The translations under genes and the position numbers were made by a program. DNA of 11,595 nt from Clostridia bacterium (GTDB lineage Bacteria; Bacillota; Clostridia; Oscillospirales; QAMX01), in the NCBI GenBank assembly GCA_024404415.1, contig JAKSPX010000019.1:1-11595 (forward strand). The letters run 5' to 3'. Within the stretch, counting starts at the first letter, position 1, and the number at the start of each line of letters is the position of its first letter. Below are positions 1 through 5,118 of this stretch, piece by piece. The notes under the pieces are model-generated. The model had not been told where the DNA came from. It did no database searches and was given only the letters and a program-made list of their open reading frames with translations.

Positions 1-87
1 CGGATGTTGAATAAAGAATTAGCGGGAATGTCGACAGAATTGGATATGAGATTTGCACTGCTGCTAAAATCATCAGGATATTCGTGA
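1..87 (+). CDS. Possible 3' end of an upstream gene (unassigned)
   Basis: Frame 1 is open from the window edge to a TGA at 85-87 and would give a 28-residue tail ending in KSSGYS. The other two forward frames stop within the first 15 bases. The reverse strand is also open here, so coding in either direction is unproven. The codons are A/T-rich (TTA, CTA, TCA), unlike the GC-ending codons of the other genes. This could be non-coding DNA or a gene of different origin. No family is recognisable from so short a piece. Confidence 0.22.
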   Translation, partial: RMLNKELAGMSTELDMRFALLLKSSGYS

Positions 88-134
88 ACTATTTTGAAAA
101 CATGCAAATGCTGACGGACCACTGAAAAAAACTC

Positions 135-163
135 TTGCAATTTCAAAGATGATGTGATATACT
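135..163 (+). promoter_or_regulatory. Sigma-A-type promoter for the Asp-Thr surface protein
   Basis: The -35 box TTGCAA (135-140) lies 17 bases from the -10 box TATACT (158-163). The -10 is preceded by TG one base upstream (155-156), making it an extended -10. Transcription should begin near 170, leaving a 5' leader of about 70 nt before the start codon at 242. The region is AT-rich and nothing else competes for the role. Confidence 0.72.
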
Positions 164-173
164 CTCTACAAAT

Positions 174-222
174 AAGTACTGGAGTTATCTGCCGTAAGGC
201 GGCGGACCTACATAAGGTACTT
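174..222 (+). ncRNA. Structured 5' leader, possible cis-regulatory RNA (copy A)
   Basis: The leader holds a 5-bp hairpin CTGCC (189-193)/GGCGG (198-202) closed by a GTAA tetraloop of the GNRA type. A second hairpin is ACCT (206-209)/AGGT (215-218). An outer stem AAGTAC (174-179)/GTACTT (217-222) would enclose both but competes with the second hairpin for bases 217-218, so two exclusive folds are possible just upstream of the ribosome binding site (about 230-235). The ordered blocks CTGCC, GCGG, GACCT and TAAGG recur in the leader at 1844-1879. I do not recognise it as a known riboswitch class. Confidence 0.35.
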
Positions 223-241
223 AAAGTCAGGAGGAAAAACT

Positions 242-1531
242 ATGAAAAAGCTCTTTGCGATCGTTTTAACGCTTGCAATGGTGCTGGGTCTCCTTTCCAC
301 GGCGGTCTTCGCCACCGAGGATAAGGCGGAGGAAGAAGCTCCGTTCAACCCGGTTGAAGAGTATGTTGAAGAAGTGACCGAGAACGGTCGCTGCATCCTC
401 ACCGTTGCGTCCAATGTTGTCGGCGCGAAGCTCTTCGGCAACGGCGGTTACAGACCCGGTTCCGTTGTTAAGATTGCCGCCAGAGCGCCTATCGCTCCCG
501 CCGGCCAGAAGTGGGTCTTCGTTTCCTGGGTTGCTACCACCGGTTTCATCGCCGACCGCTACTCGGAAGACACCACCATTTATCTCCCCGCGATCCCCGG
601 TACCATGGGCTACTACGCCATGGTCGTTGCGCACTACGCTCTCGTAGATATTGGCACGGGTGATGACGATCCCGATCCCGATCTCCCGCCGGTCCCCGGT
701 GACGATGATACCGACACCGATACCGAGCCGGTCGTTCCGCCGGTTCCGGGTGACGACGACACCGATACCGACACTGACACTGACACCGATACCGATACCG
801 ACACCGATACCGATGTGGATCACGAGCACAAGGTCGTCCTGACCGTTGCTGCTGACGTGGTCGGCGCGCAGCTCTCCGGCAGCGGCGTGTACGACGATGA
901 CACCACCGTCGAAATCTCCGCCCGCGCTCCGAAGAACGCTCCGTTCGGTTACAAGTGGGTCTTTGCTTACTGGACCTCCACCGTCGGCGGTCTTGATGAT
1001 CGCTTCAGCGAAGATACTACGGTTTATCTCCCTGACTTCAATACCTGCTATTATGCCGTGGTAGTCGCTCATTACACCCTCGTTCCGGATGCCCCAGTCC
1101 CCGGTGATGACGACACCGACACCGATACTGACACGGACACCGATACCGACACTGACACCGATACCGACGTCCCGCCGATTCCGGGCGATGACGATACCGA
1201 TACTGACACGGACACCGATACCGATACCGATGTCCCGCCGGTTCCGGGCGATGACGAAACCGATACCGACACTGACACCGATACGGATACCGATACGGAC
1301 ACTGACACCGATACGGATACCGACACGGATACGGACACCGATACGGACACTGACACCGATACGGACACTGACACTGACACCGACACGGACACGGATACCG
1401 ATACCGATACCGATACCGACACGGATCCCGATCCCGATACTGGGTCGCTGTTGCGACGATCAGCATGGGCGCTCTCGTCGTTCTCCTTCCGAGAAGAAAG
1501 AACGAAAGATAACCCGTTGATCCGAAATTAA
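242..1531 (+). CDS. Secreted surface protein with two InlB-type repeats and Asp-Thr stalks; anchor frameshifted
   Basis: The 429-residue product starts at an ATG preceded by a good GGAGGA ribosome site. Residues 1-24 are a clear signal peptide (MKK, hydrophobic core, AVFA before the cut). Two homologous ~85-residue modules at about 50-136 and 197-281 share the pattern LTVA..VVGA.L.G.G.Y, KWVF..W, RxSEDTT.YLP and YYA.VVAHY. This fits the divergent InlB B-repeat family, which is common in Bacillota cell-surface proteins. Linkers of the type PPVPGDD separate Asp-Thr stretches; the last stretch is 28 Thr-Asp pairs. The chain reads DPDPDTG and then a basic, non-hydrophobic tail ending LIRN. Another frame from 1444 encodes a typical anchor (VAVATISMGALVVLL, then RRKNER and TAA at 1510-1512), so one base appears to be missing around 1442-1444. 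As read, the protein would be secreted but not anchored. The likely role is adhesion or a surface stalk; the ligand is unknown. Confidence 0.85.
   Translation: MKKLFAIVLTLAMVLGLLSTAVFATEDKAEEEAPFNPVEEYVEEVTENGRCILTVASNVVGAKLFGNGGYRPGSVVKIAARAPIAPAGQKWVFVSWVATTGFIADRYSEDTTIYLPAIPGTMGYYAMVVAHYALVDIGTGDDDPDPDLPPVPGDDDTDTDTEPVVPPVPGDDDTDTDTDTDTDTDTDTDTDVDHEHKVVLTVAADVVGAQLSGSGVYDDDTTVEISARAPKNAPFGYKWVFAYWTSTVGGLDDRFSEDTTVYLPDFNTCYYAVVVAHYTLVPDAPVPGDDDTDTDTDTDTDTDTDTDTDVPPIPGDDDTDTDTDTDTDTDVPPVPGDDETDTDTDTDTDTDTDTDTDTDTDTDTDTDTDTDTDTDTDTDTDTDTDTDTDTDTDTDPDPDTGSLLRRSAWALSSFSFREERTKDNPLIRN
708..1426 (+). repeat. In-frame hexanucleotide (GAYACN) arrays encoding Asp-Thr repeats
   Basis: Five arrays of six-base units of the type GAT/GAC-ACN lie inside the surface-protein gene: about 708-724, 758-814, 1112-1168, 1193-1231 and 1259-1426. 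The last is the longest, with 28 units in 168 bases. Synonymous codons are mixed (ACC, ACT, ACG; GAT, GAC). Short multi-unit blocks such as GACACTGACACCGATACGGA recur within the last array, which suggests growth by duplication of several units. Slippage by whole units keeps the frame, so the arrays can vary stalk length without breaking the gene. Confidence 0.93.
1444..1512 (+). pseudogene. Out-of-frame C-terminal anchor of the upstream surface protein
   Basis: The frame GTC GCT GTT (1444 on) encodes 22 residues: a hydrophobic run VAVATISMGALVVLL, then PRRKNER and a TAA stop at 1510-1512. Hydrophobic segment plus short basic tail is the standard end of a sortase-anchored or membrane-anchored Gram-positive surface protein. 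Just before it, in the main frame, stands DPDTG (1427-1444), which keeps the P and TG of an LPxTG-type signal. One added base within 1442-1444 (for example GGG to GGGG) would join the two parts exactly. The break may be a real mutation, an on/off switch or an assembly error. Confidence 0.8.
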
Positions 1532-1543
1532 ATCCAATCATTT

Positions 1544-1584
1544 CACGGCTCACTTTCCGAAAGGGAAGTGAGCCGTGTTTTGTT
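1544..1584 (+). terminator. Rho-independent terminator after the surface protein gene
   Basis: A 15-bp stem (1544-1558 with 1563-1577, one T-G wobble) is closed by a GAAA tetraloop and followed by TTTTGTT. It lies about 32 bases after the TAA of the intact anchor frame and 13 bases after the TAA of the frame as read. The stem is nearly palindromic and could also slow transcription from the other strand, but the T-run marks the forward direction. Confidence 0.93.
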
Positions 1585-1781
1585 ATTCTGTATATGTCTG
1601 ATAGAATACAATAAGAACATCCTGAAAAAACGGGATCCGGTACTGGAAAATAAAGGAAGAACGGTAAAATCATCAGATTGAAAATCGCTGCGGTCGGCAA
1701 ATCAAAAAACAAAACCGTCGAACTGCATGACGTGAAGTGCGTATTCTCGGATTATTTCAGCATAAAACATGAGGAAAGCCA
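1585..1781 (+). other. Intergenic stretch without a convincing gene
   Basis: This AT-rich region has no good ribosome site with a start codon. The longest forward reading frame runs from after a TAA at 1651-1653 to TGA at 1783-1785 and would encode about 43 residues including KTVELHDVKCVFSDYFS. The only usable start is a TTG at 1678 with no proper ribosome site, and the frame runs into the -35 box of the next promoter. It reads somewhat like a worn protein fragment, but I cannot assign it. Confidence 0.5.
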
Positions 1782-1810
1782 TTGACAAAAAGAGATATCT
1801 CATCTATAAT
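1782..1810 (+). promoter_or_regulatory. Consensus sigma-A promoter of the ligase-carrier-ABC operon
   Basis: The -35 box TTGACA (1782-1787) and -10 box TATAAT (1805-1810) both match the consensus perfectly, with the ideal 17-base spacing. Transcription should start near 1817, leaving a leader of about 115 nt. A full-consensus promoter implies strong basal initiation, so any control would more likely act in the leader or by a repressor. I see no clear operator palindrome. Confidence 0.93.
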
Positions 1811-1828
1811 AATAGATGCTCAAATTCT

Positions 1829-1890
1829 GAGGAAAGGGGTATTCTGCCCTTTTGCGGGTATCGACCTGCTAAAATAAGGGTTGTGCCCTC
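1829..1890 (+). ncRNA. Structured 5' leader, possible cis-regulatory RNA (copy B)
   Basis: The leader can form several stems: AAAGGG (1833-1838)/CCCTTT (1847-1852), GCGGGT (1854-1859)/ACCTGC (1864-1869), and AGGG (1877-1880)/CCCT (1886-1889). A competing fold pairs CTGC (1844-1847) with GCGG (1854-1857) and CGACCT (1862-1867) with the AGGGTTG segment (1877-1884), with GAGG (1829-1832)/CCTC (1887-1890) closing a three-way junction. The competing fold matches the pattern in the leader at 174-222. Overlapping GGG/CCC partners allow switching. No T-run terminator follows, so control, if any, may be on translation or RNA stability. Class not recognised. Confidence 0.35.
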
Positions 1891-1921
1891 GGAAAATCGT
1901 CAAAAGAAATTATTTACATAC

Positions 1922-1927
1922 AGGTGG
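1922..1927 (+). promoter_or_regulatory. Shine-Dalgarno site that fixes the ligase start at 1933
   Basis: AGGTGG ends five bases before the ATG at 1933. A GTG at 1924 in the same frame would add three residues (MVI), but it lies inside this ribosome site and has none of its own. The ATG at 1933 is therefore preferred. Confidence 0.8.
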
Positions 1928-1932
1928 TTATT

Positions 1933-3660
1933 ATGAACAGGATCAAGCGCTTTTACCATTGCCCGGAACTAAACGACATCCACACCATGCGCGATTGCCT
2001 TTATCGTTCCAAGAAGGTATACGCGGACAAGGTCGCGATCAGACAGTATGAGAGCACGACGATCGAATCCGCCATCAGCTTTCGCGGACTTTCCGACAAC
2101 GTAGAAGCGCTCGGTACCAAGCTTCTTTCCATGGGTCTCAAGGGAAAGCACATCGCCCTTCTCGGCGAAGCCTCCATTGAATGGATCACGGCGTACCTGG
2201 CCGTCATGGACGGCGTCGGCGTCGCCATCCCGATCGACAAGGAACTGACCGAAGAGACCATGGTCAAGCAGTTGAACTTCGGTGACGCCGAAGTGATCTG
2301 CATCTCCGCAAAGTTATTAAAACGCCTGAAAGGCATTCTTGATGGCTGCCCGCGCATCCAGACGGTCATCATCCTGCGTGAAGCGCTTGCGACCCTCGAC
2401 CTCGTTCCGGAATGGTACCACATGTCCAAGCTCATGGAGGAGGGCCGTCGTGCGCTCCGCCTCGGAGATGACAGCTACGTCAAGGCCGAGATCGACCCCT
2501 ACGCCATGGCGCAGATCATCTTCACCTCCGGCACCACCGGCGCCAACAAGGGCGTCATGATCAGCCACGAAAATATCTGGACCTGCGGCCGCGGCGCGCG
2601 CCAGCTCGTCCATTATCTGGATACCGACCTCTCGGTGCTCCCGGTCAACCACACTTATGAACTGACCTGCAACATCATCAGCGGCCTTTATGAGGGTACC
2701 ACCCTCTGCATCAACGACGACCTCAAGCACGTGCTCCAAAGCATCAACCACTTCAAGCCTCAGATGACCTGCATGGTGCCGATGATGCTGGATCTTCTCG
2801 TCCGCAGGACCAAGAAGACCATTGAGGAAAACGGTCTTTCCAAGCACGTCGCTTACTCCGTCTGGTTCTCCAACACCCTGCGCAAGATCGGCATCGACAG
2901 AAGACGCTATTTCTTCAAGCCGCTCCTGGAAAAATTCGGCGGCAACCTTGAAAAGATCATCTGCGGCGGAGCGCCGCTTGCCACGGAGACCGAGGAATTC
3001 CTCGACGCCGTCGGCGTCACGGTGCTCAACGGCTACGGCATCACCGAATGTGCGCCTCTCGTCGCAGTCAACGGCGATAATTTCCGTGAGCGCGGTTCGG
3101 TCGGTCAGGTGCTCCCGAGCTGCCAGGTGCGTATCTATGACCCGGACGAAAACGGCAACGGCGAGATCCAGGTCAAGGGCGGCAACGTCATGCTCGGCTA
3201 CTACAAAGCCCCGGAGGACACCGCCGCGGTCTTCACCGAGGATGGTTGGTTCAAGACCGGCGACATCGGCCATCTTGACAAACAGAACTTCCTCTTCCTG
3301 TGCGGACGCACCAAGAACCTGATCATCCTCTCCAACGGCAAGAACGTCTTCCCGGAGGAGGTTGAAGAACACCTCGTGCACGCGGTGCCGTATATCGAAG
3401 AGACCGTCGTCTTTGCGGACGACGACAACGTCGGCATTTACGCCATCTGCTACCTCAACCCAGAATTCTGCAAGGAGAACGGGCTGGAAACCGAGGAACA
3501 GCAGTACGAACGCGTCATCGCAGACGTGCAGAACTACAATAAAAAGGCGGAGTCCTTTAAGCGCATCAACAACGTCTATATCAGCATGACTCCGTTTGAA
3601 AAGACCACCACGCACAAGATCAAACGCTTTGCGGTAGAAAGGAAGGGTCAGCATGTTTGA
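1933..3660 (+). CDS. AMP-forming acyl ligase (long-chain acyl-CoA/acyl-ACP synthetase type)
   Basis: The 575-residue protein belongs to the ANL superfamily. Visible motifs are the P-loop TSGTTGANKG (198-207), the YGITE motif (368-372), the TGD adenosine-binding Asp (D444), the hinge-region Arg of GRTKN (R459) and the C-terminal catalytic Lys in TTTHKIKR (K562). All key residues are present, so it should be active. The family converts a carboxylic acid and ATP to an acyl-adenylate, then transfers the acyl group to CoA or a phosphopantetheine thiol. Length and motifs fit the fatty-acid (FadD-like) branch better than the shorter D-alanine ligase DltA. No signal peptide or membrane segment is evident. 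It is the first gene of its operon and overlaps the next gene, a carrier protein, by 8 bases, which favours transfer to that carrier. Acyl chain and final acceptor are unknown. Confidence 0.92.
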   Translation: MNRIKRFYHCPELNDIHTMRDCLYRSKKVYADKVAIRQYESTTIESAISFRGLSDNVEALGTKLLSMGLKGKHIALLGEASIEWITAYLAVMDGVGVAIPIDKELTEETMVKQLNFGDAEVICISAKLLKRLKGILDGCPRIQTVIILREALATLDLVPEWYHMSKLMEEGRRALRLGDDSYVKAEIDPYAMAQIIFTSGTTGANKGVMISHENIWTCGRGARQLVHYLDTDLSVLPVNHTYELTCNIISGLYEGTTLCINDDLKHVLQSINHFKPQMTCMVPMMLDLLVRRTKKTIEENGLSKHVAYSVWFSNTLRKIGIDRRRYFFKPLLEKFGGNLEKIICGGAPLATETEEFLDAVGVTVLNGYGITECAPLVAVNGDNFRERGSVGQVLPSCQVRIYDPDENGNGEIQVKGGNVMLGYYKAPEDTAAVFTEDGWFKTGDIGHLDKQNFLFLCGRTKNLIILSNGKNVFPEEVEEHLVHAVPYIEETVVFADDDNVGIYAICYLNPEFCKENGLETEEQQYERVIADVQNYNKKAESFKRINNVYISMTPFEKTTTHKIKRFAVERKGQHV

Positions 3661-3877
3661 AAAACTGAAGAAGATGGTCATCGACTACATCGACTATGAT
3701 GAAAACGCCATTACCCCCGAAACCGAGATCCTCAGAGATCTGGAGATGACCTCCTACGACATCGTCACCATGATCGGCGAGCTGGAAAATGAGTTCGGGA
3801 TCACCATGGATGAAGACGAAATCAAAGAAATCGTCACCCTCGGAGATCTCGCCGCGTATATCACCAAAAAACTGTAA
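3653..3877 (+). CDS. Acyl carrier protein
   Basis: This 74-residue acidic protein has the four-helix carrier-protein pattern: an N-terminal helix, ITPETEILRDLEMTS before the carrier Ser, then the long helix YDIVTMIGELENEFGI and an acidic EDEIKEIVTLGDLAAYI. The phosphopantetheine site is predicted at Ser34. The usual DSL there reads T-S-Y-D, a variation seen in specialised carrier proteins rather than in housekeeping AcpP. Its ATG lies inside the end of the ligase gene (overlap 3653-3660, start after GGAAGGGTC), so the two are translationally coupled and probably act together, with the ligase charging this carrier. It would need a phosphopantetheinyl transferase from elsewhere. No fatty-acid synthase genes adjoin it, which supports a dedicated role. 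Confidence 0.92.
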   Translation: MFEKLKKMVIDYIDYDENAITPETEILRDLEMTSYDIVTMIGELENEFGITMDEDEIKEIVTLGDLAAYITKKL

Positions 3878-3897
3878 GAGGAGAGGAAGAAGAGAAC

Positions 3898-5097
3898 ATG
3901 GACACGAATAAGACCACCGAAAGCACCGTCAATGAAGACGCCGTCAGAAGCGCCCTGCAGACGGCACTGAAGGAAGCCATGAGCGATAGCAGAGAGGCGG
4001 AAAAAGCCGCTCCTGCCCCGGCACCTGCTCCCATAAGTCTGGAAGAAGCCAGAGCTGCCCTTGAAGCTGCCAAGGAAAGAGAAGCTGCGGCAGCCAAGGC
4101 CGCCGAGGAAAAAGAAATCGCCGACGCGAAGGCCGCCAAGGAAAAGGCGATTGCCGACGCCAAGGCTGCAAAGGAAGCCAAAGCTGCTGAAGCAAAAGCC
4201 GCCAAGGACGCCAAAGCCTCCGAAGCCAAGGCCGCTAAGGACGCAAAGGCTGCCGAAGCGAAAGCTGCAAAGGAAGCCAAGGCCAATAAAAAGGCTGCGA
4301 AAAAGAACGAAAACAAGCCTGAAAAGCAGGCTGAAAAGAAATCCGCAAAGAAAAAGGCGGATGACGAGCCCAAGAAGAGAGAAAAGGTCGCCTCTGACGC
4401 TTTCATCGAATTCAAGGACGTCCGCAAGACCTACATCATGGGCGAGACCGAGATCCACGCGCTGGACGGCATCGACTTCAAGATCCAGAAGGGCGAGATC
4501 GTCATCGTCGTCGGCGCCAGCGGCGCCGGTAAGTCCACCATCCTCAACATCCTCGGCGGCATGGATAACCTTACCTCCGGCACGGTCATCGTCGATGGGG
4601 AAGAGGTCAGCGATTACGACGACAAGGAGCTCATCTTCTACCGCCGTTACGACGTCGGCTTCGTTTTCCAGTTCTACAACCTCGTTCAGAACCTGACCGC
4701 CCGCGAAAACGTCGAACTGGCCACGCAGGTCAGCAAGAACCCGCTGGATGTGCAGGATACCATGATCGCCGTCGGCCTCGAGAGCCGCGAAAACAACTTC
4801 CCCTCCCAGCTCTCCGGCGGTGAACAGCAGCGTGTCGCCATCGCGCGTGCGCTTGCCAAGAACCCGAAACTTCTGCTCTGCGACGAGCCGACCGGCGCTC
4901 TGGACTACAACACCGGTAAATCCATCCTTCAGCTTCTGCAGGATACCGCCCGCAAGAGCGGTATGACCGTCATCATCATCACGCACAACTATGCGCTTAC
5001 CAGCATCGGCGACCGCGTCATCAAGGTTAAGAACGGCCGCATCGAATCCGTCGAGACCAATGCTAACCCGATGGATATCCGCGACGTTGAGTGGTAA
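3898..5097 (+). CDS. ABC transporter ATPase (MacB/LolD type) with long Ala/Lys/Glu-rich N-terminal extension
   Basis: The 399-residue protein has a normal ABC domain from about residue 169 (FIEFKDVRKTY). It shows Walker A GASGAGKST (206-214, K212), Q-loop Gln258, signature LSGGEQQR (305-312), Walker B LLLCDEP with D329/E330, and switch His363 in ITHN. The set is complete, and the sequence type is that of ATPases paired with FtsX-like permeases. Residues 1-168 are unusual: an Ala-Pro run (APAPAPAP), then about 100 residues of Lys/Ala/Glu repeats such as KAAEAKAAKDAK, then a very basic NKKAAKKNENK stretch. This should form a long charged helix in the cytoplasm. The ATG at 3898 has a strong ribosome site (AGAGGAGAGG), and no in-frame ATG with a ribosome site lies near the ABC domain, so the extension appears real. 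The gene starts 20 bases after the carrier protein and is followed by its permease 21 bases later. Confidence 0.95.
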   Translation: MDTNKTTESTVNEDAVRSALQTALKEAMSDSREAEKAAPAPAPAPISLEEARAALEAAKEREAAAAKAAEEKEIADAKAAKEKAIADAKAAKEAKAAEAKAAKDAKASEAKAAKDAKAAEAKAAKEAKANKKAAKKNENKPEKQAEKKSAKKKADDEPKKREKVASDAFIEFKDVRKTYIMGETEIHALDGIDFKIQKGEIVIVVGASGAGKSTILNILGGMDNLTSGTVIVDGEEVSDYDDKELIFYRRYDVGFVFQFYNLVQNLTARENVELATQVSKNPLDVQDTMIAVGLESRENNFPSQLSGGEQQRVAIARALAKNPKLLLCDEPTGALDYNTGKSILQLLQDTARKSGMTVIIITHNYALTSIGDRVIKVKNGRIESVETNANPMDIRDVEW

Positions 5098-5118
5098 TCG
5101 ACTGGTGAAGGTGAAGAA

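Noticed and set aside
266..1422. Long open reading frames on the reverse strand and in other forward frames across the Asp-Thr region (Val-Ser or Arg-Tyr repeats).
   Set aside because: A six-base repeat without stop codons keeps all frames open. Only the frame from 242 has a signal peptide, a ribosome site and folded-domain patterns.
708..1426. CRISPR array.
   Set aside because: The repeats are six-base, contiguous and in frame with a protein; there are no spacers or longer direct repeats.
1924..1932. GTG at 1924 as the start of the acyl ligase.
   Set aside because: It is part of the Shine-Dalgarno sequence for the ATG at 1933 and has no ribosome site of its own.
2317..3681. A 454-residue reverse-strand open frame opposite the acyl ligase, and similar long reverse frames opposite the ABC genes (3754-5439, 5458-8586) and rhaB (10033-11547).
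   Set aside because: These come from GC-rich codon bias on the coding strand. They cover well-supported forward genes, have Asp/Val/His-rich composition, show no domains and lack ribosome sites.
1933..3877. A dltA-dltC type D-alanylation pair.
   Set aside because: The ligase is longer than DltA and of fatty-acid ligase type, and no DltB-like membrane acyltransferase or DltD follows. The analogy is only in the ligase-plus-carrier layout.
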